Made by a program: the position numbers and the translations under genes. Below the pieces are notes generated by a model. That model saw only the letters and a program-made list of their open reading frames with translations. It was not told where the DNA came from and did no database searches. 64,000 bases of DNA, taken from NCBI RefSeq assembly GCF_009830285.1, contig NZ_WUQX01000001.1, positions 4,898,501 through 4,962,500 on the forward strand. The letters run 5' to 3'. Below are positions 20,393 through 29,735 of this stretch, piece by piece; the stretch's first letter is position 1; each line of letters begins with the position of its first letter. This DNA comes from Sporofaciens musculi. GTDB taxonomy: Bacteria > Bacillota > Clostridia > Lachnospirales > Lachnospiraceae.

Positions 20393-21832
20393 TTATCTGA
20401 AAAATATTAATGTATCCAGCACAAATACCGGCACAAGAACCATCAGTGACCATCCGATATACCGGAAAAATGACGGCATATGGATACCATTTTCATCCGC
20501 AATCGCCTTTACCATGAAATTCGGCGCATTTCCAATATAAGTATTAGCGCCCATGAACACAGCTCCGCATGAAATTGCTGTCAAAACCTTTATAGGCACG
20601 ACTCCCAGCGTCGTGGCAAGCCCATCCGTAAACCCACTTGCACCTGCCGTAGTCAGAAATACCAGATAGGTCGGCGTATTGTCAAGGAAGCTTGAAAGCA
20701 CTCCTGTGGTCCAGAACATCTGATAAGGCTCTGTGATTCCTAAGTCAGCGCCCATTCCCTTCAATATGGCCAGCGCCGGCTGCATAGTGATAAAAATTCC
20801 GATAAATAAGGTCCCTACCTCCTTAATCGCCCCCCAGGTGAAGTGGTTCTTCTTCCGTATAACCGGAGCCGTGGTGCGGAATGAAAGGAACGCGGCAAGG
20901 AGAATAATCAAAATCTCTATAATCGCCGGAAAACTTAAGACCACTTCCCCGAAAATGTGGATTCCCCTCACATTTCCTTCTGCATCCTGAAACATCGGCT
21001 GATCTGGCAGGATTCCGCTTAAAACCACCGCCGCCACAATCATTACCAGAAAGATTAGGTTATGAAGACCTCGAATCTGAATCTTTGTTCCTGGCTTGCT
21101 GATATCCGGTTTTCTTCCTCTCGCCATGTCCCGACAGTATCGTTTCCGGTCAATCCAATAGAAAATAAATAAAAGCACAACCATGTTAAACAGCATAATC
21201 GGAAACAGATGCAGACTCCAGAAGAAGGGCACCCCTCTTGAGAAGCCCATCAACAGCGGAGGGTCTCCGATTGGCGTCAGACACCCTCCGATATTGGATA
21301 CCAGGAAGATAAAAAACACCAGGATATGAGACCGGTTCCTGCGCCACGCGTTCATCTTAATGACCGGACGAACCATCAGCATACTAGCCCCCGTCGTCCC
21401 AATCCAGCTTGAAAGCAGGGTTCCTATGGTCAGAAGGATGATATTTACCCGCGGAGAACCTGCCAAGTCTCCCTCCATGGTTATATTTCCGGCTACACAG
21501 AACAGACCGAATAACAGTACAATAAATGTAAGATAATCATTTACCAGACATTCAAGCACCGTTTCTAACGCAGCCCCCACTCCAAAAAGAAAACCGAAGG
21601 GCAGTATAAAAAGAAGCGACCAGCCTGCTACTGCCAAGGCTTGATGGGATTCCCACCATTCTGCCTTCACCAGCGGAAGCACCGCAATACAGAACAAAAG
21701 TCCGGCAAATGGAATGCACAACCACACCGGTATGGGCTTCGCCGCCGTCTCCTCTGCGGCAAACACGGTCAGCGGGTTCAACGCCAGAACGGCAAGGAGG
21801 CTCACAAAGTAAGCAATACATTTTTTCAACAT
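20393..21832 (-). CDS. NhaD/ArsB-type sodium:proton antiporter
   Basis: This 479-residue protein has about 12 membrane helices and an N-terminal signal-like segment. Family features include TTGASMLMVRPVIK, SNIGGCLTPIGDPPLLMGF and TTGVLSSFLDNTPTYLVFL, typical of the NhaD/UIT family in the ion transporter superfamily. The likely role is Na+/H+ exchange or pH homeostasis; an organic-anion substrate cannot be excluded. The start has GAGGATAGGGGG upstream. It is followed by the cytidylate-kinase-like gene in a probable operon. Confidence 0.85.
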   Translation of the reverse strand: MLKKCIAYFVSLLAVLALNPLTVFAAEETAAKPIPVWLCIPFAGLLFCIAVLPLVKAEWWESHQALAVAGWSLLFILPFGFLFGVGAALETVLECLVNDYLTFIVLLFGLFCVAGNITMEGDLAGSPRVNIILLTIGTLLSSWIGTTGASMLMVRPVIKMNAWRRNRSHILVFFIFLVSNIGGCLTPIGDPPLLMGFSRGVPFFWSLHLFPIMLFNMVVLLFIFYWIDRKRYCRDMARGRKPDISKPGTKIQIRGLHNLIFLVMIVAAVVLSGILPDQPMFQDAEGNVRGIHIFGEVVLSFPAIIEILIILLAAFLSFRTTAPVIRKKNHFTWGAIKEVGTLFIGIFITMQPALAILKGMGADLGITEPYQMFWTTGVLSSFLDNTPTYLVFLTTAGASGFTDGLATTLGVVPIKVLTAISCGAVFMGANTYIGNAPNFMVKAIADENGIHMPSFFRYIGWSLMVLVPVFVLDTLIFFR

Positions 21833-22091
21833 AATATCCCCCTATCCTCTTTACATATTCTCGGAAAAATCTACTAAAAATATTCCTGTGAAAGATTTAT
21901 CAATTAACCCAAATATTATAGTCAAATCTTTCGTTTTATTCAAGAAGAAAATATACCAATTCTTGGCTCTGATTTGAGGTGGAACTATGCAATTTAGTTC
22001 AAAAAAGCCAGCCTCCTTCTGTGTGTAATTATAACATATCTCCTTGGATGGAGTATACTCTATTTAAATTCTTCATGAAACCATCTTCCCA

Positions 22092-22137
22092 AAAACGGTC
22101 AATGGAGTATAATAAGAGATAACTGATTGACCGTTTT
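22092..22137 (+). promoter_or_regulatory. TetR operator: 12-bp inverted repeat around a -10 box
   Basis: Arms AAAACGGTCAAT (22092-22103) and ATTGACCGTTTT (22126-22137) are perfect inverted copies separated by 22 bases. A TATAAT (22108-22113) lies between them, and the right arm ends 19 bases before the regulator start. This is a strong candidate autoregulatory operator. Confidence 0.75.
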
Positions 22138-22156
22138 AGTCAGCGAGGTATTCCCT

Positions 22157-22780
22157 ATGAACGAGAGATTTTATACCCTTCCGCCTGAAAAGCAACAGCG
22201 GATCATCAACGCCGGCTTCCGTGTATTTTCACAGAATTCCTACCGCAAAAGTCCCATGCAGGAGATTGCGGATGAGGCGGGAATCAGCAAATCCCTTCTC
22301 TTTCATTACTTTCAAAACAAGAAAGAACTGTATTTATTTCTGTGGAACAAAGCGGCAGATATCACCTGCGAACATCTTGCCCTAAACCATTGTTATGAAT
22401 CTACGGATTTATTTGAAATGATGGAGAGAGGCATGTACGCTAAGATTCAAATGATGTGCCGTTATCCGGACATGGCCGCATTTGCAATGAAGGCCTTTTA
22501 TGAAAAGGAGCCGGCCGTCTATGAAGATATTCAGAGAAGCTACCGACAGCATTTTAACCAGAAGGCGGCGGATGCCCTTTCTCGGCTTAATCCTGATGAT
22601 TTCATTCCTGGGCTTGACCTTGAAATGATGCACAGGCAGATTTACCTGATGTCCGTGGGCTATCTGTGGGAAATTGCACAGCGCGGCGCAGTTCTGGATG
22701 CAAAAACCCTTGAAAGGGATTTCTCAGAAATGCTTTCTTTCTGGAAAAATGTGTATCTAAGAAAGGAGTCTTTAAAATAA
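22157..22780 (+). CDS. TetR/AcrR-family repressor
   Basis: This 207-residue regulator begins MNERFYTLPPEKQQRIINAG. Its HTH is at about residues 20-60 (FSQNSYRKSPMQEIADEAG, SKSLLFHYFQNKKELYLFLW), followed by a helical ligand-binding domain. I start at 22157, not at the earlier in-frame codon at 22127, because that codon lies in the operator and leader. The gene ends two bases before the ABC transporter ATPase start, so it is the first gene of a three-gene operon and probably represses it until an exported compound binds. Confidence 0.9.
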   Translation: MNERFYTLPPEKQQRIINAGFRVFSQNSYRKSPMQEIADEAGISKSLLFHYFQNKKELYLFLWNKAADITCEHLALNHCYESTDLFEMMERGMYAKIQMMCRYPDMAAFAMKAFYEKEPAVYEDIQRSYRQHFNQKAADALSRLNPDDFIPGLDLEMMHRQIYLMSVGYLWEIAQRGAVLDAKTLERDFSEMLSFWKNVYLRKESLK

Positions 22781-22781
22781 A

Positions 22782-23654
22782 ATGGATGCGTTAAAAACTA
22801 TTTCACTTACAAAATATTATGGCAAATCGCGGGGAATTCTGGATATGAACCTGACCGTTGAGCAAGGCGATTTCTTCGGCTTTATCGGGCCGAACGGCGC
22901 CGGAAAAAGCACCACCATCCGCACTCTTCTGGGACTGATTGCCCCCACCTCCGGAAGCGCACAGCTTCTGGGAATGGATATTCTTTGCCAAAAGGAGGCC
23001 ATCCTATCCCATGTAGGATATATGCCCTCGGAAGCCTCCTTTTACCGCAATATGCGGGTAAAGGAGATCATAAAGCTCTCGGCAGACCTTCGGCACAGGG
23101 ATTGCCGCGCTGAAGCAAAAAAACTTTGCGAACGCCTGGAATTAGACGTCACTAAAAAGATCCGCGAGCTGTCTCTCGGCAACCGCAAGAAGGTTTCTAT
23201 TGTCTGCGCCCTTCAGCATATGCCTGACCTGTGTATCTTAGACGAACCCACCAGCGGGCTTGACCCTTTGATGCAGCGGGAATTCTATGCCATACTGGAG
23301 GAACGAAACCAAAAAGGCGCTACTATTTTCGTATCCTCCCATATTCTCTCGGAGATTCAGCGGTATTGCAGACATGCCGCCGTAATCCGTGAAGGGCGTC
23401 TGCTTGCTTTGGACAGTACGGAAAGGCTTGGACATACCGATACGAAAAGAGTCTGGCTGGGAGGCGTTCATGTGCCCCCTGACCTGCCGCATATGAAGGA
23501 TATACAGACAGATGGAGATTCTGTCAGTTTTCTGTACGACGGCAATCTGAAGGAATTGCTGAACACTCTGTCTGCCCTTCCGCTGACAGATGTTTCGATT
23601 ACCGAGCCGGATTTGGAGGAAATATTCATGCACTATTATGAGGAGGAGAATTGA
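22782..23654 (+). CDS. ABC-2 exporter ATP-binding protein
   Basis: This 290-residue ATPase has Walker A GPNGAGKST (residues ~37-45), a variant signature LSLGNRKKVS, Walker B LCILDEPTSGLD and an H-loop SSHILSE. It resembles BcrA/CcmA-type exporter subunits. It is followed by the membrane subunit one base after its stop codon, and a TetR regulator precedes it. The likely substrate is a drug or antimicrobial peptide. Confidence 0.93.
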   Translation: MDALKTISLTKYYGKSRGILDMNLTVEQGDFFGFIGPNGAGKSTTIRTLLGLIAPTSGSAQLLGMDILCQKEAILSHVGYMPSEASFYRNMRVKEIIKLSADLRHRDCRAEAKKLCERLELDVTKKIRELSLGNRKKVSIVCALQHMPDLCILDEPTSGLDPLMQREFYAILEERNQKGATIFVSSHILSEIQRYCRHAAVIREGRLLALDSTERLGHTDTKRVWLGGVHVPPDLPHMKDIQTDGDSVSFLYDGNLKELLNTLSALPLTDVSITEPDLEEIFMHYYEEEN

Positions 23655-23655
23655 T

Positions 23656-24444
23656 ATGACACTCATCAAACATGAACTAAAGCAGGGGTGGATGACGCTC
23701 ATCGTCTGGACTATGGTTATTTCTTTCATGCTGGCGCTCTGTGTTCTGGTCTATCCAGAGATGGAGACACAGATGGGGGACGTCAGTTCTATGTTTGCAG
23801 AAATGGGGGGATTTTCTGCTGCATTTGGTATGGACAGACTTAACTTTGGTGAATTCATGGGCTTCTTTGGCGTTGAATGTGGCAATATTTTGGGGCTTGG
23901 AGGGGCTTTTTTCGCGGCTCTCCTTGGCATATCGGTTCTGGCAAAGGAGGAGAAGGAACAGACTGCAGAATTTCTTCTCACCCATCCGGTAAGCCGGCGG
24001 GAAATTGTGGGTCAAAAACTTGCTGCTGTATTGATACAGATTTTCTTGATGAATGTTATTGTGATTACTGTAACTTCGGCCTCTATATGGGGGATTGGAG
24101 AATCGCCAGATATGCGTCCTCTCATTTTGCTATTTCTGGCTTATTTTATCCTTCAAGTTGAGGTAGCCTGCGTATGCTTCGGGATGTCAGCTTTCTTAAG
24201 TCAGGGCGGAGTTGGAATCGGACTTGGCATGGCGGCGCTTCTTTACTTTCTTAATATTATCGCGAATCTGACAGACGGGGCAAAATTTTTGAAGTATGTT
24301 ACGCCTTTTAGTTATACGGAAAGTGCAGACATTATCGCGGATAGGTGCCTGGAGGTTAAGTATCTGGCGGTGGGGATGGTGTTTACAGTAATCGGAGTGG
24401 GGATGGGCTTCTGGCGGTACTGTAAAAAGGATATTTTCTCGTAA
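23656..24444 (+). CDS. ABC-2 exporter permease
   Basis: A 262-residue membrane protein with about six helices. It begins MTLIKHELKQGW, has a typical ABC-2 cytoplasmic segment (AKEEKEQTAEFLLTHPVSRREI) and ends KKDIFS. The start at 23656 is fixed by AGGAGGAG eight bases upstream and by the end of the ATPase gene. It is the transmembrane partner of the preceding ATPase. Confidence 0.9.
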   Translation: MTLIKHELKQGWMTLIVWTMVISFMLALCVLVYPEMETQMGDVSSMFAEMGGFSAAFGMDRLNFGEFMGFFGVECGNILGLGGAFFAALLGISVLAKEEKEQTAEFLLTHPVSRREIVGQKLAAVLIQIFLMNVIVITVTSASIWGIGESPDMRPLILLFLAYFILQVEVACVCFGMSAFLSQGGVGIGLGMAALLYFLNIIANLTDGAKFLKYVTPFSYTESADIIADRCLEVKYLAVGMVFTVIGVGMGFWRYCKKDIFS

Positions 24445-24500
24445 GGTGGGTATAAACCTGGGTTTTATGGAGGGAGTGGTTCAGCTTCCTCCTTCGCTTT

Positions 24501-25229
24501 TCACCAGCACTCCTCCAACTCACTTTTTCTATCTTCCCAATCAGGCATCATCATTGTCATATAGCCATAAAATTTTTTAGAATGATTCGGACAAATAAAA
24601 TGCACAAATTCGTGCAGAATAACATATTCAATACAATGCCTCGGCGCTTCTATGAGCCTGCTGTTAAGGGTAATGATTCCCCTTCGCGGCTGGCAAGACC
24701 CCCACTGTGACATCATATCCTTAATTTTTAGTTTCGGGTATAAAATATCATATTTCTTAAACCTCTTGTATACCTCGCCGCAAATCTCTCCAAACGTTTC
24801 CTCCTGCATCTTTCTCATCCAATCACTAAACAGTTTCTCCCTTTTTCCAAAATCCTCCTTTTCTTTGACGCATAAAAACACAAAAACTCCATCTGTCCAA
24901 ACCCCGTCTTTTTCCCCTTCTCTCACTTTCAACCGAAGACACTTTCCTAAAATTTCAACACTCTCTCCACTGACATATCTTTTTATAGATGAGGATTGTT
25001 CTTTCAAATTCAACCTATATTTGTGTTGATTTCGATAAATATATTCCTGCTTCCGATACACAAAATCATCAATATATTTTACGGACACCTCCGGTTTAGC
25101 TGAAACAGAAATCTGACCGTCGGATTTTATTCTCAAATTTATGTTCTTCACATCTTTTCTTGTAAGACAATATTCAAGCACCCCTCTTTCGCAGACAACA
25201 CTTCTTATCTCTGAGTCAAATTCCTTCAA
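24501..25229 (-). CDS. YgjP-type zinc metallopeptidase (DUF45) attached to the type I RM locus
   Basis: The 242-residue protein has the M48-like motif HEFVHFICPNHSKKFYG, with the two His and the Glu of HExxH, preceded by the family block DMMSQWGSCQPRRGIITLNSRLI. DUF45 proteins are frequent neighbours of type I restriction genes; the role is unknown. It overlaps the 3' end of hsdR by four bases, so it is the last gene of the operon. Confidence 0.85.
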   Translation of the reverse strand: MKEFDSEIRSVVCERGVLEYCLTRKDVKNINLRIKSDGQISVSAKPEVSVKYIDDFVYRKQEYIYRNQHKYRLNLKEQSSSIKRYVSGESVEILGKCLRLKVREGEKDGVWTDGVFVFLCVKEKEDFGKREKLFSDWMRKMQEETFGEICGEVYKRFKKYDILYPKLKIKDMMSQWGSCQPRRGIITLNSRLIEAPRHCIEYVILHEFVHFICPNHSKKFYGYMTMMMPDWEDRKSELEECW

Positions 25230-28200
25230 TCTTTAAATCTCCTTAACGCTGTCATCTTAACATTTTCAATCACTTTATCAATTATGTCAAACGGCAGACT
25301 TAATCTCCCCATACATTCATAGCGGTAGAACAAATCGTCAATATCCTGGTCAATCTTGGAATGGATGCTTATATTGTGCGTCCAATCCACCTTACTATGT
25401 TTTTCTATGATATCCGTAATCTCTATTGCAAGGTCCGCAACCAATTCCTGCTTTGACTGCTTTTTTCCCCCACAATATACACTCTCCTCCGCCATCCTGT
25501 CAGACTTTTCTGTTTTATCCAACTCATCGAATAATATTGCCCCTGTTACGCCATAAAAAGCCTGGGCATGGAGATTATCCTTTAATTTCTCCGGATATTT
25601 TATATCCGTGACACCGGCTGTATAATCCTCCATAATCGCACATATTCTGGAGTGATACTCCGCATCCGTTATAACTTTTTCTTGATACTGTCTTAAAGTC
25701 TCCTTAATACGTTTGGAAAAACTCTCATAGTATGCCGGATTTTCTTCATACTTTTCATGGATATTCTTTGCCATTCTTGAACGGATGGCGTCCGCCTTCG
25801 CGCTCAAAGTTCCCAGTTCCTCTAATTCTTTTTTCAATTCTGACCGATTCAAAATATCCACCGGCTCTGTAATCTGCTTCAATCCTGCAACCGATAAATG
25901 AGTATCCAGTAAATTCTGCATCTGTTTTTCGTATTCTTTATGGTCAATCCCATCACTATAACGTATTTTCACAGATCGTCTTATCTTGGAATAGAAGCCA
26001 AATGCATCCTGATATCTGGTTCGTTCCCCGCCTGGCATATTCTGGTACGCCTTCTCGGAATTCAATACTACGGTCAAATCTTTTCCAAAACTACAAAGCA
26101 AATGGTAGAAGTCATTTCGTATGGATTCATCTGCAAGAAGCTGTTCTATTTCCTCCGGGTCTTTGCTGTTATGAACAGGAAGAAATAGATTCTCCAGCCG
26201 AGTGTAAGACTGGCGCAAGTTAGCTACTACACCCATGATATCCACAATCGTCCCCTTCAAGTCACATGCATCAAACTGCTCTAAGCCTGCGCCGCTGTAC
26301 ATATTCACCGCGTCATCCAATTCTTGAATCAAGCCCCTGTAATCCACAATCAAGCCGTAATCTTTCCCTTCATGCAAACGGTTCGTCCTTGCGATAGCCT
26401 GCAAAAGACCATGTTCCTTTAATTCTTTATCAATATAAAGCACCTGGCATAAAGGCGCGTCAAATCCTGTTAAAAGTTTACTGCATACAATAAGAATATC
26501 GACATCCCCATCCACGAACCTGCTTTTGACAGAATCTTCATACGAGTCGGCGTCACCGTACCGCTTCATCATCCTATTCCAGTAAGCAGCAACCTTGTCG
26601 TCTATTCCGTCCTCTATATCGTCTACACCTTCGCGCATATCCGGCGGCGATATACAAACTTTACAGCTAAGCTCGCCAAACTGTTCAAAACATTCCAAAT
26701 ATGACACGGCGTCTCTCTTTCTGTTCGTCGCAAGCATAGCCTTGAAGCCTGTCGCCTGATATCCCGTGACAAAATGATTATTAATGTCAAGGGCAATTCG
26801 CTTGATTCTGGCTTCTGTCGATGTAAGCCGCTTCATGCTGCTCCATTTCCTTTTTAAATCAATCTTCTGCTTGTCATTTAACCGCTTCGTAGTCTGCTCA
26901 AACCATAAATCAATATTTTCTTCGTCTACCCTCTGTTCCACAAACCTGCCCTCATAGATTAAAGGGACAATCGCCTTATCATTTACACCGTCTATCAGCG
27001 TATATTTATGAATCGGCTTTCCGAACTTCGTCAAGGTATTCTTCTCTTTCTTCATCAGCGGGGTTCCCGTAAATCCAATATAACACGCATTCGGAAATAC
27101 AACACGCATCTTTGCGGCAAGTTCCCCGTAATTAGAACGGTGGCTTTCATCTACGAGCACAAAAATATCTCTGCTTCGCGCCTTCAATCCGCTTTTTTCA
27201 ACCGTGTTAAACTTATGAATCACCGTGGTTATGATATCTGCCTTCCCTTCCCGAATAATATCAATCAGATTCTTGCCGGAGGTGGCGCGCGCCGGCCTGC
27301 ATCTGGTATGTGAAAATGTTTTGGCAATCTGCTTATCAAGCTCTTTCCGGTCAGTCACGATTGCTACCCTGGGCTCTAACTCCTCCATTTCCTCCAGTAT
27401 ATATTTGGCAAGCATTACCATTGTTAATGACTTGCCTGAGCCTTGTGTATGCCAGATTACTCCGCTTTGACGATTTCCCTCGTTATCATTCATGTTGACC
27501 GTTTTCAGTATCTCTTTAATGGCAAAATACTGCTGATATCTGCATATTTTCTTGACATTAGCATCATATACAACAAAATATTTCGTCAACTCTAATAACC
27601 GCCTTTTTGAAAAAAGAGAGATAATATTCTCATCCTGTACAGTTGGGGTTCTATCCTGAATGTATCTCTCTTTATTTCTGTCTAAAAACTCCTGGTCTTC
27701 TTCCTTCCATACACTCCAAAATTTCTTCTGTGTACCTGCCGTCGCATATTTTACAAAATTCTTATTGGTGGACATAACAAGCTGCACATATTTGAATAAT
27801 TGTGGAATACAATCCTTCTGCTGGTTGCGGTTCATCTGTTCGATGCCTTGGCTTACATCATTCACCGGCGCTTTACATTCAATTACCGCAAATGGAATAC
27901 CATTTACAAACAATACAATATCCGGACGAGCCATGTACTCGCCGTCGCTGCTTGTGACAGCAAATTCTTCCGTCAAATGGAACACATTATTTTCTATATT
28001 CTCCCAGTCAATATATTTTAAATCGAAGCTTAATACTTTTCCGCCGCCGACTGTCTCAGGGTAACTTCGTCCAAGCATAAGAGCATCATATATCTTCTCA
28101 TTGGTTTTGATTAGGCCATCCGTTAAAGGTTCATCAAGTTCATCAATGGCACGCTCGATATTGGCGGATGAAAATTCTTGTTCTACTCCGCCAAATTCAA

Positions 28201-28375
28201 AGCGGTTTAACCTGCGCAGTTGATTGCGGAGGATTCCTTTCAATAGAACCTGGTATGTACTGCCTCTTAACTGCTTACAGTCTTTCGGGGGGATATAGGT
28301 ATACCCCAGTCTTTTCAGTAATTCGATTGCCGGATGTTTGCTTATGTTTTTTTCTAAATATTTATCCTTATTCAT
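25226..28375 (-). CDS. hsdR: type I restriction endonuclease subunit R
   Basis: The 1049-residue protein has an N-terminal PD-(D/E)XK nuclease: Pro151-Asp152 in RPDIVLFVNGIPF, then Glu166-Cys-Lys168. The SF2 translocase motor follows, with Walker A GSGKSLTMVML, the DESH box VLVDESHRSNYG, TGTP (motif III) and motif VI region QAIARTNR. A C-terminal helical part would bind the MS complex. The ATG follows GGTGAGAG directly. It lies 16 bases downstream of the broken hsdS. Confidence 0.95.
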   Translation of the reverse strand: MNKDKYLEKNISKHPAIELLKRLGYTYIPPKDCKQLRGSTYQVLLKGILRNQLRRLNRFEFGGVEQEFSSANIERAIDELDEPLTDGLIKTNEKIYDALMLGRSYPETVGGGKVLSFDLKYIDWENIENNVFHLTEEFAVTSSDGEYMARPDIVLFVNGIPFAVIECKAPVNDVSQGIEQMNRNQQKDCIPQLFKYVQLVMSTNKNFVKYATAGTQKKFWSVWKEEDQEFLDRNKERYIQDRTPTVQDENIISLFSKRRLLELTKYFVVYDANVKKICRYQQYFAIKEILKTVNMNDNEGNRQSGVIWHTQGSGKSLTMVMLAKYILEEMEELEPRVAIVTDRKELDKQIAKTFSHTRCRPARATSGKNLIDIIREGKADIITTVIHKFNTVEKSGLKARSRDIFVLVDESHRSNYGELAAKMRVVFPNACYIGFTGTPLMKKEKNTLTKFGKPIHKYTLIDGVNDKAIVPLIYEGRFVEQRVDEENIDLWFEQTTKRLNDKQKIDLKRKWSSMKRLTSTEARIKRIALDINNHFVTGYQATGFKAMLATNRKRDAVSYLECFEQFGELSCKVCISPPDMREGVDDIEDGIDDKVAAYWNRMMKRYGDADSYEDSVKSRFVDGDVDILIVCSKLLTGFDAPLCQVLYIDKELKEHGLLQAIARTNRLHEGKDYGLIVDYRGLIQELDDAVNMYSGAGLEQFDACDLKGTIVDIMGVVANLRQSYTRLENLFLPVHNSKDPEEIEQLLADESIRNDFYHLLCSFGKDLTVVLNSEKAYQNMPGGERTRYQDAFGFYSKIRRSVKIRYSDGIDHKEYEKQMQNLLDTHLSVAGLKQITEPVDILNRSELKKELEELGTLSAKADAIRSRMAKNIHEKYEENPAYYESFSKRIKETLRQYQEKVITDAEYHSRICAIMEDYTAGVTDIKYPEKLKDNLHAQAFYGVTGAILFDELDKTEKSDRMAEESVYCGGKKQSKQELVADLAIEITDIIEKHSKVDWTHNISIHSKIDQDIDDLFYRYECMGRLSLPFDIIDKVIENVKMTALRRFKD

Positions 28376-28390
28376 TCTCTCACCGTTCTT

Positions 28391-29642
28391 TTACTTTTCA
28401 TCCACTCGTACAATTCCTGTCAAGAGAAGCTGCATCATGGCTTTTTTCTCTAGTTTTATCTGCTCTAATTGTTTTTCTAATAATTCGATTTCTTTGTCTG
28501 CGGTAGTCAGGACTTTGGCGATTGCTTTTTGTTCTCTAATATCTGGTATTCTAATATCAAAATTTAGAAAATCTTTCTCCGATAATTCTTTTTGTCCTGT
28601 ACCATTCGCTAAAAACTTTTTTTCTTAATATAATCAGTTTGACTTAAATAAAACAACAAAAAATATTTATCACAATATTCCTCTCTAACCTGAAAACTCA
28701 TGATAGCATTAGAACATATAGTCCCATCATATTTATCATCAACTATAGCAATACTGCCGTGAAAATAATTTTGTTTACCTACTATAATTTCTCCTTTCCT
28801 TCTAATATAAAAAGGACGAGTATCCGCCATTTCTCGGATTGTATTTACAAATTCGATTCCTTTAAAATTCAATTTAATAGTTATTTTTTTGTACAACTTT
28901 GTATCAGCTACCCTCTCCTTTGAACCTTCAGACACAACATCTTTTATAAATACTTCCTTCCAAGCGGAATGAAATCCTAATAAACGCCTATTTCCAGTAA
29001 GCAAATTCTGAGCAAGCCATTTTTTTTTCTGCCTAACGTCTTCTAATTTTTTGTCCAATAATTGTATGATTCGATCATATGTTTCTAAACACATATTAAT
29101 TTTTTCTTGTTCTTCTATTTCAGGAATAATAACTTTAAATGTTCCTAATTCCTTTCGATTAATTTTAGGCATTTTTGTTCTCATTGAACATGCTTGTGCC
29201 TGCTTATAAAAATATTTTGATAACATATAATTATATAAATATTTCTTTAAAACTTTTCTTTAACTTTTATAACATAACAATCAGCACTACAAATACCCTT
29301 ATAATTCGGAATACATACTTTATTCAAATTAGGACGAATTTTACTGTATATAATACAATTTTCATCAAATTCATATTTTCCAGAAATTAGTCCCTGCTCA
29401 AGTGCTTTTTTCACGTTTTGAATTCTTCCTGTATCTCTCTCTATATTTTCTGAACCGATGTGAAACATACTTGCATACGGCTCTATTCTAGGATCTACTA
29501 ATCCTCCCTCTATTATTGTCACATCTGAAAAAACTTCTAACTTCCACCTCTCTGGAATAATACCCAACTTAGTTTTCCTATACCCTTCTGGCACCTCCCC
29601 TCTCTTTATCATCCCAATCCGTTCTCTTATGTCTTCTCGCAC
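28391..29642 (-). pseudogene. hsdS: type I RM specificity subunit S with two one-base frameshifts
   Basis: The region encodes a normal ~416-residue HsdS in three frames. The first frame (29642-29247) begins with EVPEGYRKTKLGIIPERWK and holds most of the first target-recognition domain. After a -1 shift near 29246 it continues KYLYNYMLSKYFYKQAQ and MPKINRKELGTFKVIIP, the central helical region and the second domain. After a second -1 shift in an A7 run near 28618 comes the end of the second domain with PDIREQKAIAKVLTTADKE. Adding one A at each site restores the frame. Each break is in an A tract, so phase variation or sequencing error is possible. The start is GTG at 29642. Confidence 0.85.
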
Positions 29643-29735
29643 ACTCTCTCACCGCCGTTCTACGTTTTTCCAATCTCTTGCCTTCCTCTCACTCAATCTG
29701 CTTGATACTCTTTTTTGGCGTCGGCAAATTATCAC

